Assembly: GCA_964344295.1 (NCBI GenBank)
Contig: CAYFMR010000017.1
Location: 1-19,205, forward strand
Direction: 5' to 3'
From: JAAYFJ01 sp964344295
Lineage (GTDB): Bacteria; Bacillota; Clostridia; Tissierellales; Peptoniphilaceae
Length of the DNA: 19,205 bases
Shown: one piece after another, positions 7,095 to 15,161 of the stretch
Layout: every line of letters begins with the position of its first letter
Position numbering within the stretch: the stretch's first letter is position 1
Position numbers and translations under genes: made by a program
The notes under the pieces: model-generated
What the model saw: the letters and a program-made list of their open reading frames with translations, nothing else
What the model was told of the DNA's origin: nothing
The model's database searches: none

Positions 7095-7120
7095 AGCCAC
7101 CCTGTGAGGGTGGCTTTTTT
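7095..7120 (+). terminator. Terminator of the glutaredoxin/DUF1858 operon
   Basis: AGCCACCC (7095-7102) and GGGTGGCT (7108-7115) form a perfect eight-base stem with a five-base loop, followed directly by a T-run. This is a classical Rho-independent terminator 12 bases after the DUF1858 stop. Confidence 0.95.
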
Positions 7121-7274
7121 ATGTGCTCCGGCGAGGTGAAAGACGCCTCTTCTGGCAAACGATGAGAACTGCAGGGAGGGACATGAGAAACGGATCGACA
7201 AAGGGCGGCGTGCCGGAGGCGCTGCCTTATCTTTCGCTGCAGATTCTTTTTTGGGATTGCTTTATTTTTAACAT
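7121..7274. other. Non-coding leader region upstream of the SLH gene
   Basis: No gene is visible. A possible hairpin pairs GGCGGCG (7204-7210) with CGCTGCC (7220-7226) with one G-U pair and a nine-base loop. CTGCAG occurs twice, on either side of that hairpin. I do not recognise a riboswitch here. Confidence 0.4.
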
Positions 7275-7304
7275 TTGACTATACATCTAAGATGTGAGTA
7301 TTGA
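7275..7304 (+). promoter_or_regulatory. Possible promoter with an operator-like palindrome in its spacer
   Basis: TTGACT (7275-7280) is a good -35 element; a weak TATTGA (7299-7304) lies 18 nt later, about 30 bases before the SLH gene start. Between them, ACATCT-A-AGATGT (7283-7295) is a perfect 6-1-6 inverted repeat. A repressor bound there would block polymerase, but no cognate regulator gene is in the window. Confidence 0.35.
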
Positions 7305-7335
7305 TGGATAAGGGAGACATTAGAAAGGAGAATCT

Positions 7336-9632
7336 ATGAAGACCCACAGAAAGTTATGGTGCATGCTGCTCATTTTCGTGTTAGCGGTCATGCCCCAGCT
7401 GGCATTTGCCGGGAGTTTTACGGATACCCAAGGACATTGGGCCGTGAAGAACATCGAGTGGGGTGTTCGAGAAGGCTACCTCTCTGGGTATCCGGATGGG
7501 ACGTTTAAGCCCGACGCACCCATTAGTAAGGCGGAGTATTACCGCATTACCAACCAATTCATTAAAAAGAATACGCAAAAGCTGGCAAGCACAGCTAAAG
7601 TGCCCACAGCTGCAGCGGCGTTTGGCGATGTGAAGGCCGAGGATTGGTTTTATGATGAGGTGCAACTGGGATTGCAAGCCGGGTACCTGGCTGGGGACGA
7701 AGGTGAAAACTTAAATCCCACCGAGGCGATCCTACGAGAGGAAGCCATTTGGATTTTTGCCAAGAATCAAGATTTAGCCGATAATGTGGACGCAGCGAAG
7801 CGGATGAAGGACTTTGACGCAATTAGTTCGGAACGGCAAGGACTTGTCGGCGCAGCCATCGAAAAGGGAATTGTCAAGGGCAACGAAAAAGGCGAGATCA
7901 TGGCGAAAAAGACGCTGACTAGAGCGGAAGTCGTCACGATGATTGCCCAGTTCTTGCATCCGGAGGGCGTTCCGGGTCCCGATCCGAGTCCCAACCCAGC
8001 TCCCCAAGGGCAGTGGCACTGGTCTTTTGACAACTCGAAACCCAACTTTACCCAAGGGTACAAGATCAATCCGGAAGTTTTAGGTAAGTTTTCTGAGTAC
8101 TTTTCCGCTAGTGACGCGAGTTTGATGCGTAAGGCGATGCGCCAATCCTGGTATGGCTCCTGCTATGGCATGACAGCCACTTCAGGTCTTTACAAAGAGG
8201 GGCGATTGAAAACCTCAGGCTTGAATACACCAAACCAAGAGCAAATCAGTGCCATTCAACCTCAAGCTAATTACAACGCCCAGTCCATGATTAACGTCTA
8301 TCAACTGTCTCAACACACTAGAGCGTTTAACGCGGACTTGGTCGAACATGGTATTTCATGGAGAGTGGGATCCATTCGCCAAAACACGGATGATTTGCGT
8401 GCCTATGCCGATCATTTAAAGCGTCTAATCGATCAGGCTAAAGCGCAAAATACCACAGTGCAGCTAGCCTATTTCTGGGAAGAAGGTGGCCATGCCAATG
8501 CGATCTATGACTATGTGGCCTCTCCGGGAAATTGGTCTTGCAAGTTTATGACCCCAACTTCCCGGGATTGCAGACCAAGGAAGTGGTTCTGGATTTAAAC
8601 CGAGGCAGCATGACGGCTGTATCGGCGACGAATGCCGCGATGAACGGCAGAGACATCAACGTGCAGTATTCCTACGCCAGCCCCACTTCAGCCATTATGA
8701 AGGGAGTGAAGGAGACGCCAGTACTAAATGAACAAGCCCTGGTCCTAGTAGAAGGGAATAAGACGGTGACGATCACCTCCGGTGGCGAAAGTTGGACCTT
8801 AGACCCGAGTCAAGGTCTGAGGGAATTAGATTCCGATGTGTATGTCTATTACATTCCCAAACGGAATACCTATACCGTAAAAGCCAAAGGGGCGTTAAAC
8901 CTGACCATTGCAGGTCAAGACTACAGCGCCGGCTTTGAGACGGCGAACCTGACGAAGGCCGTCATTACACCGCAATCGGTGAACATTGAAGGGCAAAGTG
9001 GAGATTACTTTATGACCTTGGCCCGGGATGAAGATAACAGTCAATTTAAGTGGAATGCCATGGAAGTTGCCGGCAAAGACGGCGGACGACTGGGATTGAC
9101 CAAAGAGGACTTCGGCTTTACCCTGCGCGGAGATCGTATCCAAGGCGCCACCTTAACCGGTTTGAACCAGTTCCAGGAAACAGGAGAGTCCTATAACGGT
9201 CAGGAACAAATGGTGCAAATCCGTCAAGAGGGGAACCGCATCAAACTGCAACCCAACAAGTATGGCAACTACGATGTCATCCCCGACTTGGAAGATCCCT
9301 TGGTTGGCTCTTGGATTGGGCGAGACTATGTAAGCAGTAAGTCAAAAATCTACGATGCGGAAGCTACGTTATTTATTACCAAGAATGCCAATGGATCCTA
9401 TAAAGTGGTACAACGTGTGGAGGTGGTGGCCACAGGTAAAACCATCGCTTTGGAATACAATCCGGTGCGATTTAACCCAGACACCAAGGAGTTGGAATTG
9501 CGCAGAGACAATTGTCGTGTGCTCTCTGGAGAAGGTAGGATAACCGGAGCGAACAAGGGGCCAGTTTATCGAAATGGACGGTTACAAGCGGATTATGAAG
9601 AGAGCCGTGCCGCGCTCTATACGCGCTTCTAA
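7336..9632 (+). pseudogene. SLH-domain surface cysteine peptidase (papain/C39-like), frameshifted
   Basis: Two reading frames join into one protein of about 765 residues: 7336-8520 in one frame, then about 8523-9632 in another. A signal peptide (1-25, cut after AFA) leads to three SLH repeats (about 28-77, 93-145 and 160-213) that bind cell-wall polymer, then a Pro-rich linker (about 216-223). The catalytic domain shows a papain-like Cys in YGSCYGM (Cys276), His386 in GGHANAIYDY, and, after the shift, a VYDPN motif that supplies the usual Asp/Asn position. A long C-terminal part with alternating beta-like segments follows. As read, translation ends at 8598 after 420 residues, with 25 wrong residues. 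The shift is net -1, near CCTCTCCGGG at 8519-8528; no slippery heptamer is seen. Ribosome-binding site is AAAGGAG at 7324-7330. Either a true pseudogene or a sequence error; the peptidase assignment is motif-based. Confidence 0.75.
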
Positions 9633-9661
9633 GCGGTAAAACCCCATGAATCCAAAATTTT

Positions 9662-9686
9662 AGCCAGGCGAAAGCCTGGCTTTTTT
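9662..9686 (+). terminator. Terminator of the SLH peptidase gene
   Basis: AGCCAGGC (9662-9669) and GCCTGGCT (9674-9681) form a perfect eight-base stem closed by a GAAA tetraloop and followed by a T-run. CCCCATGA (9642-9649) and TCATGGGG (9692-9699) enclose it as a second, outer perfect eight-base stem. Confidence 0.95.
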
Positions 9687-9863
9687 CTGTCTCATGGGGA
9701 AAAGAAAGCACAAATGATCTTGCCATGAGACAATATCATTTGACAAATAAGATAAAAGAATGAAAAAAATGGGTATACAACGCTTACATCGCGTTGAAGT
9801 TGATGGGGAGGCGGCAACGCCCCCTGCTATAGGAAGTCGAACGATGAAAAAGGAGTGATAACA
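9687..9863 (+). promoter_or_regulatory. Hairpin-rich upstream region of iorAB
   Basis: Four inverted repeats lie in this stretch: TGTCTCATGG/CCATGAGACA (9688-9697 with 9723-9732), CAAATGAT/ATCATTTG (9711-9718 with 9735-9742), CAACGC/GCGTTG (9778-9783 with 9791-9796), and a GC-rich hairpin pairing GGCG (9810-9813) with CGCC (9818-9821) plus flanking G-C pairs. A perfect -35 hexamer TTGACA is at 9740-9745, touching the second repeat, but I see no convincing -10 at the right distance. The iorAB promoter is probably in this stretch. Confidence 0.45.
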
Positions 9864-11663
9864 TTGACTGATAAGAAAGTAGTACTATCGGGAAATGAGG
9901 CCATTGCCCGAGGTTTCTACGAAGCCGGTGGCGAGGTGGCCACAGCTTACCCCGGTTCGCCTACGGTGGAGATAATTGACAGCATGAGGCAATACGAGGA
10001 GGTCTATTCCGAGTTTGCCACCAACGAAAAAGTGGCATTGGAAATGGGCATTGGCGCTAACTTTGCCGGTGTGCGCACCTTAGTGGCCATGAAACACGTT
10101 GGGGTGAACATCTGCATGGACCCCTTAATGACCTTTGTCCAATCCCCGCTGGATACGGGATTTGTCTTGGTGACCGGGGATGACCCGGGCATGTCTAGCT
10201 CCCAAAATGAACAAGACAACCGCATTTTGGGAAAATTTGCTAACATGGGCATTTTGGACCCCTGTGATTCTCAGGAGAGCAAGGACTTTGTAAAATTGGC
10301 TCTGGATCTTAGCGAAGAGTTTAAGGCGCCGATGATGCTGAGAATTACCAGCCGCCTATGCCATTCCCGCTCTTTGGTCGAGTTGGGAGAACGCCAAACA
10401 AAACTGGGCCCCAGCTTTACGCCGGATCCGGGAAAATACTGTATGCTACCGCCCTATACATTCCCCCATCAATATGGGATGAAAGAACGTATTGAAAAGT
10501 TAACCGAATGGGCTGAAACGGCAGAGATCAATCAATTTGAGGACCTAGGTGGCGACACCTTGGTAATCACCTCCGGCATTGCTTACAATAACTTTAAAGA
10601 AGCGGCCCCGAATATCAGCGTCTTGAAGCTGGGCATGGTCTATCCGCTACCCATTAAGAAAATTGAAACCTTGGCCAAACGCTTTAAACGCGTGATTGTC
10701 GTGGAAGAGATGATGCCCTTTATCGAAAATGAACTGAAGATTCATGGCATTGCCTGTGAAGGCAAACAATACTTCTCCTTCACCAACGAACTGATGACCG
10801 AAGATATCGAACGCGGCTTGGTCGAAGCGGGGGTATTAACAACGCGCCACACCAAAGACCTGCAGCCTGACGATACGACGGCGCGCGGTCCTTTATTCTG
10901 CGCCGGCTGTCCCCACAGACCGGTCTTTGACATCCTGAAAAAAGCCAAAGTCAATGTAGTGGGAGACATTGGCTGCTACACCATGGGCCTTCTTTATCCC
11001 TTTGAAGTGCTCAACATCAGCATTTCCATGGGCTCCTCTGTGTCCATTATGAAAGGGATGCGCTTAGCTTTTGATAAACAAGGAGAAAAAGATCGCCCCA
11101 TCGTCGGCGTCATCGGTGACGGTACTTTCTTCCACAGTGGCTTACCGGCGATGGCTAACCTGCGTTACCAAATGAAAGGTGACGAAAAGATGACCATGAT
11201 CATCTTGGATAATGGCACCACTGCCATGACCGGTGGCCAACCCACAGCCGGCTCCTATCAAATGGACCAAGCTGGGCAAGATATCTCAATCGAAGGCGTT
11301 CTAGAAGCCATGGGCTATACCGACGTGGAACGCATTGACCAATTTAACTACAAAGAAGCCAAAGAAAAAATCAATCAAGCCATCGAACGAGAAGGCATTT
11401 CCGTCATCATCACGTCCCGCCCCTGTGCGTTACGCTATAAAGTCAAAAACACGCCGTTTTATGTGGACCCCGAAGTCTGCATTGGTTGCCGTACGTGTAT
11501 CAAGACGAACTGTCCGCCCTTACGCATGAAGAACTACGAAGGGATAGACAAGAAAAAATCCTCCATTGATCCCAAACAATGTGTGGGTTGCTCCATTTGT
11601 GCGCAAGTGTGTCCCGTAGGCGCCATCAAGAGACGAGACGAAGAAACAGAAGGGAGGTCCTAA
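9864..11663 (+). CDS. iorA: Indolepyruvate:ferredoxin oxidoreductase, alpha subunit
   Basis: A 599-residue, thiamine-diphosphate-dependent subunit that decarboxylates aryl 2-oxoacids from aromatic amino acid transamination, forming the acyl-CoA and passing electrons to ferredoxin. The N-terminal pyrimidine-binding domain has the family's AYPGSPTVEI and ATNEKVALEMGIGA segments. The ThDP/magnesium motif is GDG (418-420) followed by Asn450 in LDNGTTAMTGGQ. Two C-terminal [4Fe-4S] sites are visible: Cys539, 542, 545, 550 and Cys573, 576, 579, 583. The start is taken as TTG at 9864 because AAAGGAG (9849-9855) is eight bases upstream; the GTG at 9855 would overlap that site. iorB follows after four bases. 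The pair points to amino-acid fermentation in an anaerobe. Confidence 0.95.
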   Translation: MTDKKVVLSGNEAIARGFYEAGGEVATAYPGSPTVEIIDSMRQYEEVYSEFATNEKVALEMGIGANFAGVRTLVAMKHVGVNICMDPLMTFVQSPLDTGFVLVTGDDPGMSSSQNEQDNRILGKFANMGILDPCDSQESKDFVKLALDLSEEFKAPMMLRITSRLCHSRSLVELGERQTKLGPSFTPDPGKYCMLPPYTFPHQYGMKERIEKLTEWAETAEINQFEDLGGDTLVITSGIAYNNFKEAAPNISVLKLGMVYPLPIKKIETLAKRFKRVIVVEEMMPFIENELKIHGIACEGKQYFSFTNELMTEDIERGLVEAGVLTTRHTKDLQPDDTTARGPLFCAGCPHRPVFDILKKAKVNVVGDIGCYTMGLLYPFEVLNISISMGSSVSIMKGMRLAFDKQGEKDRPIVGVIGDGTFFHSGLPAMANLRYQMKGDEKMTMIILDNGTTAMTGGQPTAGSYQMDQAGQDISIEGVLEAMGYTDVERIDQFNYKEAKEKINQAIEREGISVIITSRPCALRYKVKNTPFYVDPEVCIGCRTCIKTNCPPLRMKNYEGIDKKKSSIDPKQCVGCSICAQVCPVGAIKRRDEETEGRS

Positions 11664-11667
11664 TACG

Positions 11668-12249
11668 ATGCAAGGTACAAATATTATCTTTGCCGGTGTC
11701 GGCGGTCAAGGCTTGGTTCTGGCCACCAAAATCATCGCCGAAGCGGCCAATCGAGCAGGCATTGACGCGAAGACCAACGATGTGATCGGCCTGTCCCAAC
11801 GAGGTGGCAAGGTATGGGGCAGCGTCAAACTGGGCCAAAAAGTCTATTCCCCGAACATCAATCCGGGAGAAGCGGATCTCCTGGTCGCCTTTGAAAAATT
11901 AGAAGCCAAACGCTTCCGCCAATGGCTGAAAAAAGGTGATTGCGCCGTCGTAATCAACGACTATGAAATGGCCCCCACCCTGGTTCAACAGGAAGTGGAA
12001 GAATACGATCCTAACGTCATTGAGCAGCTTCGAGAATACACCGATGAAATCGTGGCGGTGGATGCCACGGAAATGGCCCAATCCTTTGGTAGCCCCAAAG
12101 TGGCCAATATTGTCCTCTTAGGATTGACCGCTCGCTACATCAAAGCGATTCCGGAAGAAGCTTGGGTCGCCGCCATTGAAGCCAATGTGCCGGAAAGTTT
12201 CCTGGAAATCAACCTCAACGCTTTCCGCAATGCGCTACACAATGCTTAA
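11668..12249 (+). CDS. iorB: Indolepyruvate:ferredoxin oxidoreductase, beta subunit
   Basis: A 193-residue protein of the gamma-domain 2-oxoacid oxidoreductase family, the usual length for IorB. The N-terminal glycine-rich GVGGQG motif (residues 10-15) starts a nucleotide-fold domain, and RGGKVWGSVKLG plus the ADLLVAFEKLEA segment are characteristic of this subunit; it completes the CoA-binding part of the enzyme with IorA. AGGGAGG lies 10 bases before the ATG. The gene is in an operon with iorA and ends at a strong bidirectional terminator. No porA-type or separate ferredoxin gene is nearby. Confidence 0.95.
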   Translation: MQGTNIIFAGVGGQGLVLATKIIAEAANRAGIDAKTNDVIGLSQRGGKVWGSVKLGQKVYSPNINPGEADLLVAFEKLEAKRFRQWLKKGDCAVVINDYEMAPTLVQQEVEEYDPNVIEQLREYTDEIVAVDATEMAQSFGSPKVANIVLLGLTARYIKAIPEEAWVAAIEANVPESFLEINLNAFRNALHNA

Positions 12250-12266
12250 ATCATATATGGATACAC

Positions 12267-12298
12267 AAAAAGGACTTCCCATGGGGAAGTCCTTTTTT
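12267..12298. terminator. Bidirectional terminator between iorB and the convergent gene
   Basis: GGACTTCCC (12272-12280) and GGGAAGTCC (12284-12292) form a perfect nine-base stem with a three-base loop. A-run on the left and T-run on the right extend it, so it can end both iorAB on the plus strand and the murJ operon on the minus strand. Confidence 0.95.
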
Positions 12299-12310
12299 AT
12301 GCTTTCACGC

Positions 12311-13219
12311 CTACTTTTCTAAGATGAAGGCGGTTCCGTCAGGGGTGAGGATGCCGTCTTGCTCTTCGATGTAGTAGAGGGTATCACCGTCTATGGTAAA
12401 GCGGTAGGTTTCTTTTTGAATGGTTTGGCAAACCAGGGTGTTGCCTTCTAAGGTGTAGTTGCCTTGGGGATCGTAGCTGGTGACAAGGCTTCGATTAAAT
12501 ACAAACTTGCCATCTTCTGTCAGTTCTAAGGATCCGCCGGGGTAGTCATCCGCGGCCTCGGCCACGTAAAGGCCTGGGCTGACGGTCATCACTGGCGGAG
12601 CGTCCGGCACGACACCGGTAAGGATAGACTCTAGCCAAATCGGATCGGGGGCGATGATTTGATTATGGAGCTTGATGACGTAAAGCGCATCGTGGTTAAG
12701 GGTGGTGAGGACCCGTTCGCCGCCATTCACAGAGATGGGGATGAGGTTGTCACTACCGGAGTGACGGGTGATGTCGGTTTCGTCGATCGTGAGAAGCTCG
12801 CCGGTCATCATGGCTTTGTCCTTTTCAAAGAACGTGAGGGTGGCATAGGGGGTCAAGGTGAAGCCGTCAAAGGCTTTTTCGTCGTACTGGGCTTTTACCA
12901 GGGGAAAATCAAAGATTTTCAGCGCCGTTTCCTCCTCGTAGCCTAGGGTTTCGGTCTTTTCTCCGCCGTTAGCGTGGGTGATTTTCATTTCGTCAGCACT
13001 CCAACCCAGGCGGGAGAAGCTGGAAACGTGATATTGGCCGAAGCCGGTGATGGCCACATAGAGAATGTAGGCCATTAAGATGGCGCCGGCAGCAAAAGGA
13101 GACCATTTGGGAATGGGGAGATCTCGTTTTTTAGCATAGAAATAGAAAAAGTAGACTACGATGGCGGCAAAGCCGATTTGGACCACGAGGCCGGTGTAAT
13201 AGGCGTTCATAATTCCCAT
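12311..13219 (-). CDS. Unrecognised membrane protein with two N-terminal TM helices and a C-terminal lipocalin-like domain
   Basis: A 302-residue protein I do not recognise. Two hydrophobic segments at the N-terminus (about 9-29 and 41-61) are separated by a short basic loop, so both ends of the pair face the same side; a soluble part follows. The last 90 residues (from about APPVMTVSPGLY) have the pattern of short beta strands with turns (GNYTLEGNTLV, YRFTIDGDTLYYI) seen in small lipocalin-like repeats. The frame is open 38 codons further, into murJ, but ATG at 13219 has AAAGGAG (13228-13234) at proper spacing, and that site overlaps the murJ stop. It is therefore the second gene of a murJ operon. 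A link to envelope assembly is guilt by association only. Confidence 0.75.
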   Translation of the reverse strand: MGIMNAYYTGLVVQIGFAAIVVYFFYFYAKKRDLPIPKWSPFAAGAILMAYILYVAITGFGQYHVSSFSRLGWSADEMKITHANGGEKTETLGYEEETALKIFDFPLVKAQYDEKAFDGFTLTPYATLTFFEKDKAMMTGELLTIDETDITRHSGSDNLIPISVNGGERVLTTLNHDALYVIKLHNQIIAPDPIWLESILTGVVPDAPPVMTVSPGLYVAEAADDYPGGSLELTEDGKFVFNRSLVTSYDPQGNYTLEGNTLVCQTIQKETYRFTIDGDTLYYIEEQDGILTPDGTAFILEK

Positions 13220-13232
13220 AATGCATTCTCCT

Positions 13233-14777
13233 TTAGCGGGCGAATTTGGCCCTGATTTTATTGAGTAGTAGCGTGAACTCCGGAACTTTGAATAGCCAGC
13301 ATGCGAGGCCGTAAACGGCGGCTCCGATGACAACGGAGGCTAACAGCATCACGGTGGCGATGAGTTTTCGCGGTCCCAGATGACCCACTAAGGGGTAGTA
13401 GAAGAGGTAGACGACGACGCCCATGATGGAGGCGGCGACGGCCATTTTCAAAAAGCTCTTACCGAGGTGTTTGATGTTGATCAGATGGAAATGTTCTCGT
13501 AGGTGATAGGCTAAGAGGACGGTTCCCATCATGTTGGAAAGACTGGTGGCCAAGGCCAAGCCCCGGTGCCCCATGGGTTTCATCAAGAGCAGGTTAGCCA
13601 CTAAGTTCACCAGCACCATGAGGATGCCGATGCGCATGGGGGTCTTGGTATTGCGGTAAGAGTAATAGACGCGGTTTAAGACCATGTTCAAGGCATTGGC
13701 CATGAGACCGATGGCGTAGAAGATCAGCGCCCCGGAGGTCATGATGGTGGCCGCTTCTTGAAAAGCACCTCGCTCAAAGGCCACATAGACGATGGGGCGG
13801 GCCAAGGTGATTAGGCCTACAGTGGCGGGGATGGTGATGAGCATGACCAAGTTAATGGCTTTTGACAGGATGGCCTGGGTAGCCTCGTTGTCGCTTTTTA
13901 AGAAGGCTTCGGCCATCATGGGAAAGACGACGGTGGAAATGGCCATGATAAAGACGGAGATGACGAGTTCGTTTAACTTGGTCGCATAGTTTAAGGCACT
14001 CATGACACCGACGCCGACGATGGAAGCCAGATTTTTGTCGATGATGATATTGAGCTGTTGAATCGTCGAAGAGATGAGAACGGGGACGATGAGGGCCCCG
14101 ACTTTTTTCATATAAGGGTCTTTCAGGTCGATATGGGGTTTAAGACGGACCCCGGTATGGGCCACGGCAGGCACTTGGATGAGCACTTGCATGAGCGCGG
14201 CGATGACGGTGACCACCATGAAAGGAGCAATGGCCGGTGTCTTGGCTAAGGCGAGATAGAGGATAAAGGCCAGGTTATAGGGAATCCCCATCAAGGCGTA
14301 GGGACCAAAGATTTCCAAACTTTGTAGGTAGCCCATAAAGACGTGGGTAAACCCCAAAAGGACGATAATGGGTAAGGCGATGCGATTGAGTTTGACGGCT
14401 AAGGCCAGTTGTTCGCCTTTAAACCCCATGGCCACCAACGAGATGATGGAGGGGCTGAAGATGTAAAAGATAAGGGAGATGATCAGGCACCCGACAAAGG
14501 TGGTGGTCATCATATTATTTAAAAAGCGTCGACGCCCTGGCATGCCGTGGCGGCTGCCGATTTCGGAAAACACGGGCACTAAGGTGGTGTTTAACCCGGT
14601 GCCGATGACACCCATGATGACGACGGTAGCCGTAAAGGCGGCATTGTAGGCGTCAGTTTCCATACCGATGCCGAAGGCACGGGCCATCAGGCTCTCCCGA
14701 AGAAAGCCCATGACCTTGGACACCAGGGTGAAAAAAGCAATCAGGGCTGTCTGACGCATGATTTTTTCTTGACTCAT
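13233..14777 (-). CDS. murJ: Lipid II flippase MurJ (MviN family)
   Basis: A 514-residue polytopic membrane protein of the MOP superfamily that moves lipid II across the membrane for peptidoglycan synthesis. The length and the N-terminal signature TALIAFFTLVSKVMGFLRE (family pattern LSRxxGxxR, Arg27 here) are typical, as are the repeated hydrophobic segments along the whole length and the charged residues within them. AAAGGA sits about eight bases before the ATG. It is transcribed leftward from the divergent region at 14778-14918 and is followed by the two-TM protein gene, 13 bases after its stop. An O-antigen-flippase-like relative is possible, but the MurJ-type N-terminus and size favour MurJ. 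Confidence 0.93.
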   Translation of the reverse strand: MSQEKIMRQTALIAFFTLVSKVMGFLRESLMARAFGIGMETDAYNAAFTATVVIMGVIGTGLNTTLVPVFSEIGSRHGMPGRRRFLNNMMTTTFVGCLIISLIFYIFSPSIISLVAMGFKGEQLALAVKLNRIALPIIVLLGFTHVFMGYLQSLEIFGPYALMGIPYNLAFILYLALAKTPAIAPFMVVTVIAALMQVLIQVPAVAHTGVRLKPHIDLKDPYMKKVGALIVPVLISSTIQQLNIIIDKNLASIVGVGVMSALNYATKLNELVISVFIMAISTVVFPMMAEAFLKSDNEATQAILSKAINLVMLITIPATVGLITLARPIVYVAFERGAFQEAATIMTSGALIFYAIGLMANALNMVLNRVYYSYRNTKTPMRIGILMVLVNLVANLLLMKPMGHRGLALATSLSNMMGTVLLAYHLREHFHLINIKHLGKSFLKMAVAASIMGVVVYLFYYPLVGHLGPRKLIATVMLLASVVIGAAVYGLACWLFKVPEFTLLLNKIRAKFAR

Positions 14778-14806
14778 AGGGAATCCTTTCTTGATCTTAG
14801 ACCTCT

Positions 14807-14812
14807 ATTATA
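14807..14812 (-). promoter_or_regulatory. -10 element of the leftward murJ promoter
   Basis: Reading the minus strand, TATAAT is present at 14812-14807, 30 bases before the murJ start. The -35 region upstream (around 14829-14836) is a poor match, so the assignment rests mainly on the perfect -10. Confidence 0.45.
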
Positions 14813-14844
14813 AACTAAAATAGGCGGAGATGAAAGCCCGCGAT

Positions 14845-14874
14845 TTGTGAGAACCACAGAGGTTAGGGTATAAT
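14845..14874 (+). promoter_or_regulatory. Rightward promoter of the glutaredoxin / M16C peptidase pair
   Basis: TTGTGA (14845-14850) and a perfect TATAAT (14869-14874) are 18 nt apart, 45 bases before the ATG at 14919. It is divergent from the murJ promoter, with only a few dozen bases between them. Confidence 0.6.
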
Positions 14875-14918
14875 AACGTATAGTTTACGAAGATGCAAAG
14901 AATAAGAAGGAGGATTTA

Positions 14919-15161
14919 ATGAATACCATATATGAAGTATATTATTTACCGGCCTGTCTTTTTTGCCAAAAGCTGAAACGAGCCATTGCAGATCGCCAAG
15001 ACGTGGTGTGGAAAGATATCAACCAACCGGAGCACCAGGAATTTCTCATCACCCACGGTGGCAAGGACCAAGTACCGGCACTTTGGATCGATGGACACAT
15101 GATGTATGAAACCAAGGACTTGATCGAGTTTTTCCGAGTGCATCCTGAGGAGAGGTCATAA
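14919..15161 (+). CDS. Glutaredoxin-like / GST N-terminal-like thioredoxin-fold protein
   Basis: An 80-residue thioredoxin-fold protein, distinct from the duplicated glutaredoxins. The active site is CLFC (Cys13 and Cys16) after the strand EVYYLPA; the cis-proline segment QVPALWIDG and the closing YETKDLIEFF helix resemble glutaredoxins and the N-terminal domain of glutathione transferases. AAGGAGG (14907-14913) precedes the ATG. Its last base is the first base of the next gene's ATG, so it is translationally coupled to the M16C metallopeptidase. It may keep that peptidase or another thiol protein reduced, which is inference. Confidence 0.88.
   Translation: MNTIYEVYYLPACLFCQKLKRAIADRQDVVWKDINQPEHQEFLITHGGKDQVPALWIDGHMMYETKDLIEFFRVHPEERS

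Noticed and set aside
7767..8069. Minus-strand ORFs opposite the SLH gene
   Set aside because: They are shadows of the SLH coding frame with no ribosome-binding site or recognisable protein features.
8515..8530. Programmed ribosomal frameshift in the SLH peptidase gene
   Set aside because: The direction is -1, but no X-XXY-YYZ slippery heptamer or downstream pseudoknot is evident at the junction.
9855..9863. GTG start of iorA
   Set aside because: The GTG overlaps the only ribosome-binding site, whereas TTG at 9864 has normal spacing.
13220..13333. Extended N-terminus of the minus-strand two-TM protein
   Set aside because: It would overlap the murJ coding region by 101 bases, while a good ribosome-binding site serves the ATG at 13219.
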